This document shows, in pieces, positions 33,582-44,861 of a stretch of 48,540 nt of DNA. The translations under genes and the position numbers were made by a program. The first letter of the stretch is position 1; the number at the start of each line of letters is the position of its first letter. This DNA comes from Gammaproteobacteria bacterium (GTDB lineage Bacteria; Pseudomonadota; Gammaproteobacteria; Pseudomonadales; Pseudomonadaceae). The notes beneath the pieces are model-generated. The model was not told where the DNA came from and ran no database searches. It saw only the letters and a list, made by a program, of their open reading frames with translations. Where the stretch lies: contig JAHIWP010000052.1 of assembly GCA_018816095.1 (NCBI GenBank), positions 1-48,540 on the forward strand, given 5' to 3'.

Positions 33582-34934
33582 CTACAGACGACTCAAGTCA
33601 TTGATCAGGGCTAGCAACATAACCCCAACCACCAGACTGATACCGATCTGCATCCCCCAACCCTGTATCCGTTCCGACAGCGGACGCCCACGCACCCACT
33701 CGACCAGATAAAACAGCAGATGCCCCCCATCCAGCACAGGGATAGGCAGCAAATTAAGAACCCCCAGGCTAATGCTCAGGTAGGCGAGGAATTTCAGGAA
33801 ATCACTCAGCCCCGACTCAGCAGAAGCGCCCGCCACTTTAGCAATGGTTATCGGCCCGCTCAAGTTTTTTACCGAGAGCTCACCAAACAGCATTTTCTTC
33901 AGGGAATTAAGGGTTAGAACACTCATCGTCCAGGTGTTTTTCGCACCTTCGCCGATGGCTTCTAAAGGGCCGTAGCTGACTTCGCGTAACATCTCCGGCG
34001 GCCACTCGCCACCGGCTACGCCAGCGCCCAAATAACCACTCAGCGCCTCGCCTTCCCCGCGCGCGGCCAGGGTCAGCGGCACATTCAGCTGCTGACCTTG
34101 GCGTTCAACTCGCAGGGTGATTGTTTTACCTGGCAAACCCCGAACCTGATCGACCAACTGCTGCCAATCCGTCAAAGACTGCCCATCAAGCGCGAGCAGA
34201 CGATCGCCGACCTGCAAACCTGCAGCGGCGCCAGGCCCTTCAGAATCAAGCTGCGCCAGCACGGGCTGCAGCACCGGGCGCCATGGGCGAATACCCAGCG
34301 ACGCAATAGGATCAGGCTCATCAGCGCCACGCAACCAATTGTCCAGCACGATCTGCCGTGAACTGTCGACCGACGAACCGGGCTCGCGTACAGCAAGATC
34401 CAGGCGACCACTTTCACCCAAACGACTGACCAACTGCAGATTAACCGCCGCCCAGCCCGTAGTCGGCTGACCATCAATCGCGACGATCTCCTGCCCCGCC
34501 TGCAAACCGGCAACCTCAGCCAGGCTGCCCGACTCAACTGCACCGATAACCGGACGCACCTGTAGGCTGCCAAGCATGGCCACGACCCAGAAGAACAACA
34601 GCGCCAGAAGGAAGTTGGCGACGGGCCCGGCCGCAACAATGGCGATACGCTGCTTGACCGACTTGCGATTGAACGACTGATCGAGCAATTCCGGCGGTAC
34701 ATCACCTTCACGCTCATCGAGCATTTTCACGTAGCCGCCCAGCGGGATGGCGGCCACAACAAATTCGGTGCCGTGGCGGTCATGCCAGCGCAGCAGAGGG
34801 CTGCCAAAGCCCACCGAGAAACGCAGCACCTTAACCCCACAGCGGCGCGCGACCCAGAAGTGGCCATATTCATGAATAGTTACCAGCACCCCAAGCGCCA
34901 CCAGGGTGCCAACCAACATATAAAGCGCACTCAT
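33582..34934 (-). CDS. rseP: Site-2 protease RseP (MucP)
   Basis: This 450-residue inner-membrane zinc protease cleaves anti-sigma factors within the membrane (MucA in Pseudomonas, freeing AlgU). HEYGH is at 21-25; the second metal motif LLPIPVLDGGHL is near 395. Two PDZ domains lie between (about 110-300). The ATG at 34934 follows GGAGAA; the codon before it is an in-frame TTG. It is 21 bp after dxr and 89 bp upstream of bamA. The gap has a weak dyad followed by TTTTTT that could attenuate transcription. Confidence 0.96.
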   Translation of the reverse strand: MSALYMLVGTLVALGVLVTIHEYGHFWVARRCGVKVLRFSVGFGSPLLRWHDRHGTEFVVAAIPLGGYVKMLDEREGDVPPELLDQSFNRKSVKQRIAIVAAGPVANFLLALLFFWVVAMLGSLQVRPVIGAVESGSLAEVAGLQAGQEIVAIDGQPTTGWAAVNLQLVSRLGESGRLDLAVREPGSSVDSSRQIVLDNWLRGADEPDPIASLGIRPWRPVLQPVLAQLDSEGPGAAAGLQVGDRLLALDGQSLTDWQQLVDQVRGLPGKTITLRVERQGQQLNVPLTLAARGEGEALSGYLGAGVAGGEWPPEMLREVSYGPLEAIGEGAKNTWTMSVLTLNSLKKMLFGELSVKNLSGPITIAKVAGASAESGLSDFLKFLAYLSISLGVLNLLPIPVLDGGHLLFYLVEWVRGRPLSERIQGWGMQIGISLVVGVMLLALINDLSRL

Positions 34935-34955
34935 CAAACTTCTCCGCGTCGGAGC

Positions 34956-36140
34956 TTAGCGCCGACTCAGCCATTGCTCAGCCAGATCACGGGCGCGGCT
35001 ATCAGCCGCCAGCACCGCATCCAGACTCTCAACCGCCAGGGCGGGCTCAGTGTGCAAAACGTCTTCGATCATACGCGCGATCTCAGGAAAACGGATGCGC
35101 CGCTCAAGGAAAGCAGCCACAGCCACCTCGTTCACCGCATTCAACATGGCCGGCGCAGTACCGCCGGCTTGCGCCGCCTCACGCGCCAAGCGCAAGCAGG
35201 GGAAGCGCTGCTCATCCGGCGCCTGGAAGTCCAGGCGGGCGACGGCGAACAGATCCAGCGGCGCCACACCGGAGTCGATACGCTCCGGCCAGGCCAAGGC
35301 ATGAGTGATTGGCGTACGCATATCCGGATTGCCCAACTGGGCTAGTACCGAGCCATCCACATAGTCCACCAGCGAATGGATCACGCTTTGCGGGTGCACC
35401 ACCACCTCAATCTGCGCCGGTGTCGCGTCAAACAGCCAGCAGGCTTCGATCAGTTCAAGGCCTTTGTTCATCATGCTGGCCGAATCGACCGAAATCTTGC
35501 GCCCCATCGACCAGTTAGGGTGCGCACAGGCCTGCTCCGGCGTCACCGCATGCAATTGTTCCAGCGGCATTTCACGGAACGGTCCGCCCGACGCGGTCAA
35601 CAGGACACGTCGCACCCCGACCTGCTGCAGGCCACGGGAATAGTCGCCCGGCAGGCACTGAAAAATTGCGTTGTGCTCACTATCAATCGGCAGCAACACC
35701 GCACCACTGCGTTTGACCGCCTGCATGAACAAGGCACCGGACATTACCAGCGCTTCTTTATTGGCTAGCAGGACTTTCTTGCCCGCCTCCACTGCCGCCA
35801 ACGTCGGCGGCAAGCCGGCCGCCCCCACAATGGCCGCCATAACGGTATCCACGTCAGGATGGGCCGCCACCTGGCACAACCCTTCCGGGCCATGCAGCAC
35901 CTGAGTGGCCAGCCCGGCTGCACGCAATGTTGCTTGCAGCTGATCAGCCGCCAGCGCCTGCGGCACCACGGCAAAGCGCGGCCGATAAATCATGCACAGC
36001 GCCTCCAGCTCGGCCAGACGACTGAAACCGGACAACGCAAAGACTTGATAGCGCTCAGGGTGGCGCGCAATGACATCAAGGGTGCTCAGGCCGATCGAGC
36101 CCGTCGCCCCCAGCACCGTAACCTGCTGCAGATGACTCAC
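34956..36140 (-). CDS. dxr: 1-deoxy-D-xylulose 5-phosphate reductoisomerase
   Basis: This 394-residue NADPH enzyme makes methylerythritol 4-phosphate, the committed step of the MEP pathway that ispD and ispF continue elsewhere in the window. The NADPH motif [15 protein letters not shown] is near the start; [22 protein letters not shown] and [17 protein letters not shown] follow. The start is GTG at 36140, overlapping the cdsA stop as GTGA, with GGGGTG 6 nt upstream. A further upstream in-frame GTG (36164) would add residues with no family match. Confidence 0.95.
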   Translation of the reverse strand: MSHLQQVTVLGATGSIGLSTLDVIARHPERYQVFALSGFSRLAELEALCMIYRPRFAVVPQALAADQLQATLRAAGLATQVLHGPEGLCQVAAHPDVDTVMAAIVGAAGLPPTLAAVEAGKKVLLANKEALVMSGALFMQAVKRSGAVLLPIDSEHNAIFQCLPGDYSRGLQQVGVRRVLLTASGGPFREMPLEQLHAVTPEQACAHPNWSMGRKISVDSASMMNKGLELIEACWLFDATPAQIEVVVHPQSVIHSLVDYVDGSVLAQLGNPDMRTPITHALAWPERIDSGVAPLDLFAVARLDFQAPDEQRFPCLRLAREAAQAGGTAPAMLNAVNEVAVAAFLERRIRFPEIARMIEDVLHTEPALAVESLDAVLAADSRARDLAEQWLSRR

Positions 36141-36952
36141 AACGCACCCCAGCCCGCCAACCACAGCAATGCGGCGAATACCGGGATCGCTGCAGTCAGA
36201 CTGTCAATACGATCGAGCACACCGCCGTGACCTGGTAACAGATTGCTGCTGTCTTTAACCCCAGCCTGGCGCTTGAACATACTTTCAGTCAGGTCACCAA
36301 CCACCGAGATCAGCACCACCACAGCGGTACCCAGCAAGCCCAACAGCAGACTGGCAAACGACCAGTCGCGGTAAATCGCTACGCCCACACAGATCAGCAG
36401 CGTGGCCAACAAACCACCAAACACCCCCTCCCAGCTTTTGCCAGGACTGACCTGCGGGGCCAGCTTGCGCTTACCGAAACGACGCCCACTGAAGTAGGCA
36501 CCGATATCCGCGCCCCACACCAGCACCATCACCGCCAGAATCAGCCAGTTCGCTTCGGGCCACTGCTTGAACAGCACCAGCCCCTGCCAGGCTGGCAACA
36601 GAATCAGCAGGCCAATTATCAATTTGGCCGGCAGTCCAACCCAGTAGCGGCTACTGGCCGGATAACCGAGCACCAGAGCGGTCGCCAGCGCCCACCAGAT
36701 CAGCGCGCACAGCAACACCCAAGGCGCTAAAGCAGGCACCAGGTACAAGCCCAGCAGCAGCGCTGCAACCAACACCGCAAACGCCACACGCTGCACCTGT
36801 GCAGTCAACCCAGCCAGACGCGCCCATTCCCAGGCGCCGAGACTGACGACCGCACCGATAAACAGCGCAAACAGCGGGCCATCAAGCAGAAAGAATCCGC
36901 CCAGAGCGAATGGCAACAGCACCAACGCCGTGATAATTCGTTGCTTGAGCAT
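36137..36952 (-). CDS. cdsA: Phosphatidate cytidylyltransferase
   Basis: This 271-residue polytopic membrane enzyme makes CDP-diacylglycerol, the precursor of all phospholipid head groups. About eight hydrophobic helices are visible, and the C-terminal signature is complete ([19 protein letters not shown] then DRIDS). The start shares one base with the uppS stop, and the stop overlaps the dxr GTG by 4 nt, so uppS-cdsA-dxr are tightly coupled. Confidence 0.96.
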   Translation of the reverse strand: MLKQRIITALVLLPFALGGFFLLDGPLFALFIGAVVSLGAWEWARLAGLTAQVQRVAFAVLVAALLLGLYLVPALAPWVLLCALIWWALATALVLGYPASSRYWVGLPAKLIIGLLILLPAWQGLVLFKQWPEANWLILAVMVLVWGADIGAYFSGRRFGKRKLAPQVSPGKSWEGVFGGLLATLLICVGVAIYRDWSFASLLLGLLGTAVVVLISVVGDLTESMFKRQAGVKDSSNLLPGHGGVLDRIDSLTAAIPVFAALLWLAGWGAL

Positions 36953-37707
36953 TAACTACGAGCCTCGGCAGCCACCTGATCGCTGGTTTTCCCAAAGCGA
37001 CGCTGGCGGCTTGCAAAATCGGCCAAGGCGTTGCGCATGGCGTCGTGTTTGAAATCCGGCCAGTACAGGTCGGAGAAATACAGCTCGGTGTAGGCCAACT
37101 GCCAGAGTAGGAAGTTACTGATACGGTGCTCGCCGCCCGTGCGAATGCACAGGTCAGGCAAGGGTAAATCGCCGGTCACCAAGCAGCTTTGCAGCAATTC
37201 TGGGGTGATGTCCTCCGCGCGCAAATGGCCGCCTTGAACTTCACGCGCCAGGCGCTGCGCAGCCTGGACGATATCCCACTGGCCACCATAGTTGGCCGCC
37301 ACCTGCAGGACGAAACGTTTATCACCGGCGGTTTGCGCCTCCGCCTCACGCATCGCAGCTTGCAGCTCAGGGTGAAAGCGCGAGCGATCACCAATAATGC
37401 GCAAGCTGATATCGTTGGCGTTGAGTTTTTTCGCCTCGCGACGCAGCGCACTGAGGAATAACTCCATCAGCGCACTGACCTCCTCCGCCGGGCGCTGCCA
37501 GTTTTCACTGGAGAAGGCAAACAGGGTCAGTACCTCGACGCCCGCCTCCGCGCACACTTCGATCACCGCACGCACTGCATCGACACCGGCTTTATGGCCA
37601 GCAACGCCGGGCAGAAAACGCTTCTTCGCCCAGCGATTATTACCGTCCATGATGATCGCCACATGCCGTGGCACGCCGGGCGGACTACCGTCTTTGGTCA
37701 TTTCCAT
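36952..37707 (-). CDS. uppS: Undecaprenyl diphosphate synthase
   Basis: This 251-residue cis-prenyltransferase extends farnesyl diphosphate to the C55 carrier for peptidoglycan and O-antigen. The catalytic Asp is D21 in IIMDGNNRWAKKR; FSSENWQRP and the product-binding RTGGEHRISNF are present. It lies 16 bp after frr. With dxr downstream and a DUF368 protein elsewhere in the window, three steps of carrier synthesis or recycling are nearby. Confidence 0.97.
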   Translation of the reverse strand: MEMTKDGSPPGVPRHVAIIMDGNNRWAKKRFLPGVAGHKAGVDAVRAVIEVCAEAGVEVLTLFAFSSENWQRPAEEVSALMELFLSALRREAKKLNANDISLRIIGDRSRFHPELQAAMREAEAQTAGDKRFVLQVAANYGGQWDIVQAAQRLAREVQGGHLRAEDITPELLQSCLVTGDLPLPDLCIRTGGEHRISNFLLWQLAYTELYFSDLYWPDFKHDAMRNALADFASRQRRFGKTSDQVAAEARS

Positions 37708-37723
37708 GACGATATCCTGGCCG

Positions 37724-38281
37724 TTAAACGGCCATCAGATCCGCTTCTTTCTGCTTCACTGCCACTTCGATTTCCGCCACGAACTTGTCCGTCAGCTTCT
37801 GAATCTCGTCGGCCGCACGGCGCTCTTCGTCTTCGCTGATTTCCTTCTCTTTGACCAAGTCTTTCAACTGGCTCAAGGCATCACGACGGATATTGCGCAC
37901 CGCAACACGGCCATCTTCAGCCGCATCACGCGCTTGCTTAGTGAAGCCCTTACGGGTTTCCTCGGTCAGCGCGGGCATGGAGATCAGCAGCAACTCGCCC
38001 AGGTTGGTCGGGTTAAAACCCAGGCCCGAGCTTTGGATTGCCTTGTCGACAGCGGCCAGCATATTGCGCTCGAACGCCACGACCTGCAGGGTACGGGCGT
38101 CCTTGACAGTGACGTTGGCCACCTGATTCAGCGGGGTGTCTGCACCGTAGTAAGGCACCATCACACCGCCGAGAATGCTCGGGTGGGCCTGGCCGGTACG
38201 GATGCGACTAAAGGCGTGAATCAGCGATTCCAGGCTCTTTTGCATACGTGCCTGAGCGTCTTTCTTGATCTCATTGATCAT
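37724..38281 (-). CDS. frr: Ribosome recycling factor
   Basis: This 185-residue factor splits post-termination ribosomes with EF-G. Start [13 protein letters not shown], the [10 protein letters not shown] segment and the C-terminal helix are those of the family. GAGGAAG lies before the ATG at 38281. It overlaps the end of pyrH by 11 nt. Confidence 0.97.
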   Translation of the reverse strand: MINEIKKDAQARMQKSLESLIHAFSRIRTGQAHPSILGGVMVPYYGADTPLNQVANVTVKDARTLQVVAFERNMLAAVDKAIQSSGLGFNPTNLGELLLISMPALTEETRKGFTKQARDAAEDGRVAVRNIRRDALSQLKDLVKEKEISEDEERRAADEIQKLTDKFVAEIEVAVKQKEADLMAV

Positions 38282-39020
38282 GGGTATCTTCCTCAATCAG
38301 AGTGCCTTCAGCGCCGCCGACGACAACGTTCAGCAGAGCACCGGGCTTGTTCATATTGAAAACGCGCAGCGGCATAGCATGGTCGCGGCACAGACAAATA
38401 GCAGTCAAATCCATTACGCCCAGCTTGCGATCGAGCACCTCATCGTAGGTCAGGCGATCGAACTTCTCGGCATGCGGATCCTTGAAAGGATCGGCAGTGT
38501 ACACACCATCGACCTTGGTCGCCTTGAGCACGACGTCAGCATCGATCTCGATGGCACGCAGGCAGGCAGCCGAGTCAGTGGTGAAGAACGGATTACCAGT
38601 GCCAGCGGCGAAGATCACCACCTCACCGGTTTTCAGATGACGCAGCGCCTTGCGGCGATCGTAATGGTCAGTCACCCCAACCATGGAAATCGCCGACATG
38701 ACGATGGCCGGGATATTCGAACGCTCCAGCGCGTCGCGCATCGCCAAGGCGTTCATCACGGTGGCCAGCATACCCATGTGGTCGCCGGTTACCCGATCCA
38801 TGCCAGCTGCGCTGAGCGCCGCGCCACGGAACAAGTTGCCACCGCCGATCACCAAGCCGACCTGGACACCGATACCAACCAGCTGACCGACTTCCAGGGC
38901 CATGCGGTCAAGCACCTTCGGATCGATACCGAAGTCTTCCGACCCCATCAGGGCCTCGCCGCTAAGTTTGAGCAGAATGCGCTTGTAGCGCGGTTGACGA
39001 CCACTCATCTGCTGAGCCAT
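38271..39020 (-). CDS. pyrH: UMP kinase
   Basis: This 249-residue hexameric kinase phosphorylates UMP and is regulated by GTP and UTP in the family. KLSGEAL (about 18-24), [18 protein letters not shown] and KATKVDGVY are visible. The C-terminus runs four or five residues past the usual TLIEE end (adds DTHDQ), which creates the 11-nt overlap with frr. Confidence 0.97.
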   Translation of the reverse strand: MAQQMSGRQPRYKRILLKLSGEALMGSEDFGIDPKVLDRMALEVGQLVGIGVQVGLVIGGGNLFRGAALSAAGMDRVTGDHMGMLATVMNALAMRDALERSNIPAIVMSAISMVGVTDHYDRRKALRHLKTGEVVIFAAGTGNPFFTTDSAACLRAIEIDADVVLKATKVDGVYTADPFKDPHAEKFDRLTYDEVLDRKLGVMDLTAICLCRDHAMPLRVFNMNKPGALLNVVVGGAEGTLIEEDTHDQ

Positions 39021-39152
39021 TGCGAGTCTCTCCTGCGGCGTTTGAATTCTGCGCGAACCTTGAGTTCACGTTTAGTGGGCGCTTTGACAACCGCCCGGGT
39101 CATTGGTGCCAAAGCCCAACCACCCCACAGCGTAGCTGCCCCCTTAATTTGA

Positions 39153-39186
39153 CAAAGAGGCCGCGCGCGTTAGCGGGCAGCCTCTT
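39153..39186 (-). terminator. Probable terminator between tsf and pyrH
   Basis: AAGAGGC and GCCTCTT pair around a GC-rich inner loop; on the minus strand TTTGTC follows. The U-tract is short, so termination may be partial. It lies about 25 nt after the tsf stop. Confidence 0.5.
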
Positions 39187-39209
39187 CGGGGCGACAGTGA
39201 TTAACTGTC

Positions 39210-40073
39210 TTACTGCTTGCTGGCAGCCAGCTGGGCAGCAACTTCTTCAGCGAAGTTGTCGACCGGCTTCTCGATGCCTTCACCTACCTGGAAGCGGGTA
39301 AAGGAGACGATTTCAGCGCCGGCTTTCTTGGCCAGATCACCGACCTTGATTTCCGGGTTCTTAACGAAGGCCTGCTCAACCAGACTGGCTTCAGCGAGGA
39401 ACTTCTGGATACGGCCGCCAACCATCTTCTCGACGATTTCGGCTGGCTTGCCCTTGATCTTGTCTTCGTTGAGGCTCATGAACACGGCTTTTTCGCGCTC
39501 GATGGCTTCAACGGAAACTTCCGAAGGCAGCAGGAATTCTGGGTTGCTCGCCGCAACGTGCATAGCGATGTCTTTAGCCAGCTCAACAGAGCCGCCTTTC
39601 AGAACGACAGCAACACCGATCTTGTTACCGTGCAGGTAAGTACCGACCACGTCACCTTCAACGCGAACCAGACGACGAATGTTTACGTTCTCGCCAACTT
39701 TACCTACCAGAACCAGACGGTCGGCTTCACGCGCTTCGATCAGCGGAGCAGCATTGGTCAGCTTATCAGCAAATGCTTGCTCAACGCTGGCGGCTACGAA
39801 TGCCTTGAAGTCATCCTGCAGAGCCAGGAAGTCAGTCTGCGAGTTCACTTCCAACAGAACAGCAGCTTTGCCGTCTTCTTTGACCGCGATAGCGCCCTCA
39901 GCAGCCACGTTGCCGGCTTTCTTGGCAGCCTTGATCGCGCCGGAAGCACGCATGTCGTCGATGGCTTTTTCGATGTCGCCGCCAGCCTTGGTCAAGGCCT
40001 TCTTGCAATCCATCATGCCTTCGCCAGTACGCTCACGCAGTTCTTTTACCAACGCTGCAGTAATCTCTGCCAT
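39210..40073 (-). CDS. tsf: Elongation factor Ts
   Basis: This 287-residue nucleotide exchange factor for EF-Tu has the N-terminal UBA-like domain (LVKELRERTGEGMMDCKKAL) and the TDF motif (NSQTDFLA, about 76-83) that inserts into EF-Tu. The ATG at 40073 (MAEITAALVKEL) is the family start. It follows rpsB by 186 bp with a terminator or attenuator between them. Confidence 0.97.
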   Translation of the reverse strand: MAEITAALVKELRERTGEGMMDCKKALTKAGGDIEKAIDDMRASGAIKAAKKAGNVAAEGAIAVKEDGKAAVLLEVNSQTDFLALQDDFKAFVAASVEQAFADKLTNAAPLIEAREADRLVLVGKVGENVNIRRLVRVEGDVVGTYLHGNKIGVAVVLKGGSVELAKDIAMHVAASNPEFLLPSEVSVEAIEREKAVFMSLNEDKIKGKPAEIVEKMVGGRIQKFLAEASLVEQAFVKNPEIKVGDLAKKAGAEIVSFTRFQVGEGIEKPVDNFAEEVAAQLAASKQ

Positions 40074-40202
40074 TTCAAAATCCTCTGGATAGGTTGTTAA
40101 CCATTCCACCCGCCAAAACAAACGGGCGCTCAATTCTTAACGCATTGCCGACAATGGCTAGAAACAATTACAGCTGCACGTCGACAATGGTTTTAAAGGT
40201 GG

Positions 40203-40229
40203 CAAAAAGGGGGCCAAGCCCCCTTTTTG
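40203..40229 (-). terminator. Terminator/attenuator between rpsB and tsf
   Basis: AAAAAGGGGG-ccaag-CCCCCTTTTT is a strong, symmetric stem. It lies about 30 nt after the rpsB stop and before tsf, so it probably lowers tsf transcription relative to rpsB or is bypassed by a tsf promoter. Confidence 0.8.
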
Positions 40230-40259
40230 CGAACTAAGCAAACGCTAGACGCGCTCTAC

Positions 40260-41000
40260 TTAGCCTTCAACAGCTGCAGCCGGGGCTTGCTCGACGAATT
40301 CGTCGGTGCCGCCATTAGCGTTGTTGCGAGCACGGATCACGGCATCAGCCATGGCGCCCATGTACAGCTGGATGGCGCGAATGGCGTCATCGTTACCTGG
40401 GATGATGTAGTCAACGCCTTCCGGGCTGCTGTTGGTATCAACAACGCCAATAACTGGGATGCCCAGTTTGTTGGCTTCGGTGATAGCAATGCGCTCGTGG
40501 TCAACGTCGATTACGAACAGTGCGTCTGGCAGACCGCCCATGTCCTTGATACCACCCAGGCTGCGATCCAGCTTTTCCAGATCACGAGTGCGCATCAGCG
40601 CTTCTTTCTTGGTCAGCTTGGTGAAAGTACCGTCCTGGGACTGAACTTCCAGATCACGCAGACGCTTGATCGAGGCACGGATGGTTTTGTAGTTGGTCAG
40701 CATGCCGCCCAACCAGCGATGATCGACGTACGGCGAACCGCAACGCGCTGCTTCTTCAGCAACGATCTTGCCAGCGGAACGCTTGGTGCCGACGAACAGA
40801 ATCTTGTTTTTGCCCGAAGCCAGCTTCTCAACGAACGACAGTGCGTCATTGAACATTGGCAGGGTTTTTTCAAGGTTGATGATGTGGATCTTGTTACGCG
40901 CGCCGAAAATGTACTTGCCCATTTTCGGGTTCCAGTAACGGGTCTGGTGACCGAAGTGCACACCGGCCTTCAGCATATCGCGCATATTGACTTGGGACAT
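40260..41000 (-). CDS. rpsB: Small ribosomal subunit protein uS2
   Basis: This 246-residue ribosomal protein S2 starts [20 protein letters not shown], with [18 protein letters not shown] and WLGGMLTN. First gene of rpsB-tsf, divergent from map across 283 bp. In gammaproteobacteria S2 represses its own operon by binding the rpsB leader; a long leader is available here. Confidence 0.98.
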   Translation of the reverse strand: MSQVNMRDMLKAGVHFGHQTRYWNPKMGKYIFGARNKIHIINLEKTLPMFNDALSFVEKLASGKNKILFVGTKRSAGKIVAEEAARCGSPYVDHRWLGGMLTNYKTIRASIKRLRDLEVQSQDGTFTKLTKKEALMRTRDLEKLDRSLGGIKDMGGLPDALFVIDVDHERIAITEANKLGIPVIGVVDTNSSPEGVDYIIPGNDDAIRAIQLYMGAMADAVIRARNNANGGTDEFVEQAPAAAVEG

Positions 41001-41150
41001 GATAGTTCCTTGATAAGTCGGGTTAGGCCTCCACGTATCCCGATTTCCAACCCGCGAACTTGTCGCTAGGCACCCAGGAAACCGTGTCGATACGTGTGTG
41101 GGTTTAGGCTCCCGGGTACACAGCCCGTAAAGCGGCGCGTTTTATATCAT
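41001..41150 (-). promoter_or_regulatory. rpsB promoter and long 5' leader, probable S2 autoregulation site
   Basis: The minus-strand sequence has an AT-rich TATGATATAAAA box near 41139-41150 in GC-rich DNA and then about 130 nt of non-coding leader with inverted segments (for example CGGGTT / AACCCG near 41018-41056). Length and position match the S2-responsive rpsB leader known in gammaproteobacteria. I did not derive a full fold. Confidence 0.45.
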
Positions 41151-41283
41151 AAAAGACGGCGCCAAGCCACACGCATTCGCAGAAAACCGCACCCAAGCAG
41201 CACGGCTCTTTACGTGCTGCTTATGGCTTGCGGCTGGTAGCTGCTAAGATAATGCCCTTTCTGTTCGCGCCCGAGAACCGCAC

Positions 41284-42066
41284 ATGACCGTCACCATCAA
41301 AACGCCCGACGAAATCGAGAAAATGCGCGTAGCCGGCCGCCTAGCTGCCGACGTGCTGGAAATGATTGGCGAGCACGTCAAGCCCGGTGTCACCACCGAA
41401 GCGCTCGACCGCATCTGCCATGACTATATTGTTAACGTGCAGCAGGCCATCCCTGCACCGCTCAACTATAAAGGCTTCCCCAAGTCGATCTGCACCTCGG
41501 TTAACCATGTGGTCTGCCATGGCATCCCCAATGACAAGCCGCTGAAAGAAGGTGATGTGATCAACATCGACATCACCGTGATCAAGGATGGCTACCACGG
41601 CGATACCAGCAAGATGTTTATGGTGGGTAAAGTGCCAGAGTGGGCTGAGCGTCTGGCCACAGTCACCCAGGAGTGCCTGTATAAAGGCATCGAACTGGTC
41701 AAGCCGGGCACCCGCCTGGGCGACATTGGCGAAGTGATCCAGAAGCATGCGGAGAAGAATGGTTTCTCGGTGGTGCGCGAATATTGCGGCCACGGCATTG
41801 GCGCGGTTTTCCACGAAGAGCCGCAAGTGCTGCACTACGGTCGCGCTGGCACCGGCATGGAGCTGGTAGAAGGCATGACCTTTACCATCGAACCGATGAT
41901 CAACCAGGGCCGTGCCGAAACCCGCACCCTAGGGGACGGCTGGACCGCGATCACCAAGGACCGCAAGCTGTCCGCCCAATGGGAGCACACCCTCCTGGTG
42001 ACCGCTAACGGCTACGAGATCTTCACCCTGCGCAGCGATGACACCATCCCGCGTACGTCGGCCTGA
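41284..42066 (+). CDS. map: Methionine aminopeptidase type I
   Basis: This 260-residue metal peptidase removes the N-terminal Met from nascent proteins. Metal ligands are placed in [39 protein letters not shown] and QWEHTLLVT, so the active site is complete. Divergent from rpsB and followed by glnD after 41 bp in the same direction. Confidence 0.97.
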   Translation: MTVTIKTPDEIEKMRVAGRLAADVLEMIGEHVKPGVTTEALDRICHDYIVNVQQAIPAPLNYKGFPKSICTSVNHVVCHGIPNDKPLKEGDVINIDITVIKDGYHGDTSKMFMVGKVPEWAERLATVTQECLYKGIELVKPGTRLGDIGEVIQKHAEKNGFSVVREYCGHGIGAVFHEEPQVLHYGRAGTGMELVEGMTFTIEPMINQGRAETRTLGDGWTAITKDRKLSAQWEHTLLVTANGYEIFTLRSDDTIPRTSA

Positions 42067-42107
42067 GCCCTCACCGAGTCTGCTTTATAGATAGAAGGAA
42101 GGCCGCA

Positions 42108-44810
42108 ATGCCGCAGGTAGATCCAGAGTTGTTCGACCGCGGCCAGTTTCAAGCTGAACTGGCCCTCAAGACCAGCCCTATTGCGGCATTCAAAAAGGCT
42201 ATCCGCCACGCCCGCGAAGTGCTCGACGGGCGCTTCAAAAGCGGCCGCGATGTGCGCCGACTGATCGAAGACCGCGCCTGGTTTGTTGACCAGATCCTGC
42301 GCGAAGCCTGGCAGCGCCTACCCTGGAATGAAGACGCCGATATCGCCCTGCTGGCCGTCGGCGGTTATGGCCGTGGTGAACTGCACCCCTTCTCCGACAT
42401 CGACCTGCTGATCCTGCTCGATAACGCCGACCACGAAACCTTCCGCGAGCCGATTGAACGCTTCCTCACGTTGCTGTGGGACATCGGCCTGGAAGTCGGG
42501 CAAAGCGTGCGCAGTGTCGACGAGTGCGCCGAAGAAGCGCGTGCCGACCTGACGGTCATCACCAACCTGATGGAAAGCCGCACCATTGCCGGCCCGGAGC
42601 GCTTGCGCCAGCGCATGCAAAGCGTCACCAGCCCGGCAAAGATGTGGGCCAGCACAGACTTCTTTGTCGCCAAACGCGCCGAGCAGCGCGCCCGCCACGC
42701 CAAATACAACAACACCGAGTACAACCTGGAACCCAACGTCAAAGGCTCACCTGGCGGCCTGCGCGACATCCAGACCATTCTCTGGATGGCACGCCGGCAC
42801 TTCGGCATGCTTAATCTGCACGCCATGGTCGGCCAAGGCTTTTTGCTGGAAAGCGAATACGCACTGCTGGCCTCCAGCAAAGAGTTCCTCTGGAAGGTCC
42901 GCTACGCCCTGCACATGCTGGCAGGGCGCGCCGAAGACCGCCTGCTTTTCGACCACCAGGTCAAGGTGGCCGAGCTGCTGGGTTTTAAAGAGCCGGACAA
43001 CAAGCGCACCATCGAGCGCTTTATGCAGAAGTACTACCGCGTAGTAATGGCCATTGCCGAGCTGAGCGACCTGATCATCCAGCATTTCGACGAGCAGATT
43101 CTGCGTGCTGGCGAAGTCACCCAGGCCAACGCCCTCAACAGCCGCTTCCAAGTGCGCAACGGCTATATCGAAGCTGTGCACCCGGGCATCTTCAAGCGCA
43201 CGCCGTTCGCCATTATGGAAATTTTCGTGGTGATGGCGCAGAACCCGGAAATTGAAGGGATATGCGCCGACACCATCCGCTTGCTGCGCGACCATCGCTA
43301 CCTGATCGATGATGAGTTCCGTAACGACATCCGCAACACCAGCCTGTTTATCGAACTGTTCAAATGCAAAGAAGGCATCCATCGCAATCTGCGGCGGATG
43401 AACCGTTACGGCATTCTCGGCCTTTACCTGCCGGAATTCGGCCTGATTGTCGGGCAGATGCAGCACGACCTGTTCCACATCTACACGGTCGACGCGCACA
43501 CGCTTAACGTGATCAAACACCTGCGCAAGCTGACCAAACCTGGGGTTGCCGAGAAATTCCCCCTGGCCAGTGAACTGGTCGACAAGCTGCCCAAGCCGGA
43601 GCTGATTTACCTGGCCGGCATTTACCACGACATCGGCAAAGGCCGCGGCGGCGACCACTCGGAACTGGGCGCGGTTGATGCAGCCGCCTTCTGCGCGCGC
43701 CACCAACTGCCCAGCTGGGACTCCAAGCTGATTGCCTGGCTGGTGCAAAGCCACCTGAGCATGTCCACCACCGCACAACGCAAAGACCTCTCCGACCCGC
43801 AGGTGATCTCCGACTTTGCCCACCTGGTCGGCGACCAGACGCGCCTGGACTATCTCTACGTGCTGACCGTGGCCGACATCAACGCCACCAACCCGAGCCT
43901 GTGGAATTCCTGGCGCGCCAGCCTGCTGCGTCAGCTGTACACCGAAACCAAGCGCGCACTGAACCGCGGCCTGGAGAACCCACTGGACCGCGAAGAGCAA
44001 ATTCGTCTGACCCAAGGCACTGCCTTAGACATTCTGGTGCGCGGCGGCACCGATGCTGACGTAGCCGAGCAGCTGTGGGCACAGCTGGGCGATGACTATT
44101 TCTTGCGCCATACGGCCGAAGATGTGGCGTGGCATACGCTGGCGATCATTAGCCACCCCAATGACGGCAACCCACTGGTGCTGATCAAGGAAACCACCCA
44201 GCGCGAGTTTGAAGGCGGCACGCAAATCTTTATCTACGCCGAAGACCAGCATGATTTCTTTGCGGTAACCGTGGCGGCCATGGCCCAGCTCAACCTGAAC
44301 ATCCATGACGCGCGCATTCTCACGTCCACCAGCCAGTTCACCCTCGACACCTACATCGTGCTGGAAAGTGAAGGCGGCTCGATTGGCGACAACCCCGCGC
44401 GCATCAACGAAATTCGCCAAGGCCTGATCGACGCCCTGAAAAACCCCGACGACTACCCCAGCATCATTCAGCGCCGGGTGCCGCGCCAACTCAAGCACTT
44501 CGCCTTTGCCCCACAGGTGACCATCCACAACGACGCCAACCGCCCAGTCACCGTGCTTGAAGTGATTGCTCCAGACCGCCCCGGCCTGCTGGCGCGCATC
44601 GGGCGAATCTTCCTGGACTTCGACTTGTCGCTGCAGAACGCTAAGATCGCCACCTTGGGCGAACGGGTAGAAGACGTGTTCTTTATCACCGACGCGAACA
44701 ATCAGCCGCTCTCCGACCCAGAGCTGTGCGCCAACCTGCAGGCCACCATCGTGCGCAAGTTATCAGCCCCCAGCACCAGCGAAAACCAGCCGGCACAGCA
44801 CACCATTTGA
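42108..44810 (+). CDS. glnD: Bifunctional uridylyltransferase / uridylyl-removing enzyme GlnD
   Basis: This 900-residue nitrogen sensor adds UMP to PII when glutamine is low and removes it when glutamine is high. The nucleotidyltransferase motif [19 protein letters not shown] is near 85-103. The HD hydrolase domain ([16 protein letters not shown]) is near 505-520. Two C-terminal ACT domains (about 710-790 and 820-885) sense glutamine. GAAGGAAGG precedes the ATG. No catalytic residue is missing. The PII target gene is not in the window. Confidence 0.98.
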   Translation: MPQVDPELFDRGQFQAELALKTSPIAAFKKAIRHAREVLDGRFKSGRDVRRLIEDRAWFVDQILREAWQRLPWNEDADIALLAVGGYGRGELHPFSDIDLLILLDNADHETFREPIERFLTLLWDIGLEVGQSVRSVDECAEEARADLTVITNLMESRTIAGPERLRQRMQSVTSPAKMWASTDFFVAKRAEQRARHAKYNNTEYNLEPNVKGSPGGLRDIQTILWMARRHFGMLNLHAMVGQGFLLESEYALLASSKEFLWKVRYALHMLAGRAEDRLLFDHQVKVAELLGFKEPDNKRTIERFMQKYYRVVMAIAELSDLIIQHFDEQILRAGEVTQANALNSRFQVRNGYIEAVHPGIFKRTPFAIMEIFVVMAQNPEIEGICADTIRLLRDHRYLIDDEFRNDIRNTSLFIELFKCKEGIHRNLRRMNRYGILGLYLPEFGLIVGQMQHDLFHIYTVDAHTLNVIKHLRKLTKPGVAEKFPLASELVDKLPKPELIYLAGIYHDIGKGRGGDHSELGAVDAAAFCARHQLPSWDSKLIAWLVQSHLSMSTTAQRKDLSDPQVISDFAHLVGDQTRLDYLYVLTVADINATNPSLWNSWRASLLRQLYTETKRALNRGLENPLDREEQIRLTQGTALDILVRGGTDADVAEQLWAQLGDDYFLRHTAEDVAWHTLAIISHPNDGNPLVLIKETTQREFEGGTQIFIYAEDQHDFFAVTVAAMAQLNLNIHDARILTSTSQFTLDTYIVLESEGGSIGDNPARINEIRQGLIDALKNPDDYPSIIQRRVPRQLKHFAFAPQVTIHNDANRPVTVLEVIAPDRPGLLARIGRIFLDFDLSLQNAKIATLGERVEDVFFITDANNQPLSDPELCANLQATIVRKLSAPSTSENQPAQHTI

Positions 44811-44818
44811 TACACCAA

Positions 44819-44853
44819 GCGCGCTAGGCCGGGATCAGCCTCGCCTAACGCGC
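44819..44853. terminator. Stem between convergent glnD and the chemoreceptor gene
   Basis: GCGCGCTAGGC and GCCTAACGCGC pair over 11 positions with one mismatch around a 13-nt loop, in the 51-bp gap between two convergent stops. There is no U-run on either strand, so intrinsic termination is uncertain. Confidence 0.35.
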
Positions 44854-44861
44854 CCTGCCGT

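Noticed and set aside
42747-44015. A 422-codon open frame on the minus strand opposite glnD
   Set aside because: Antisense shadow of a complete, conserved GlnD; no family motif in the translation.
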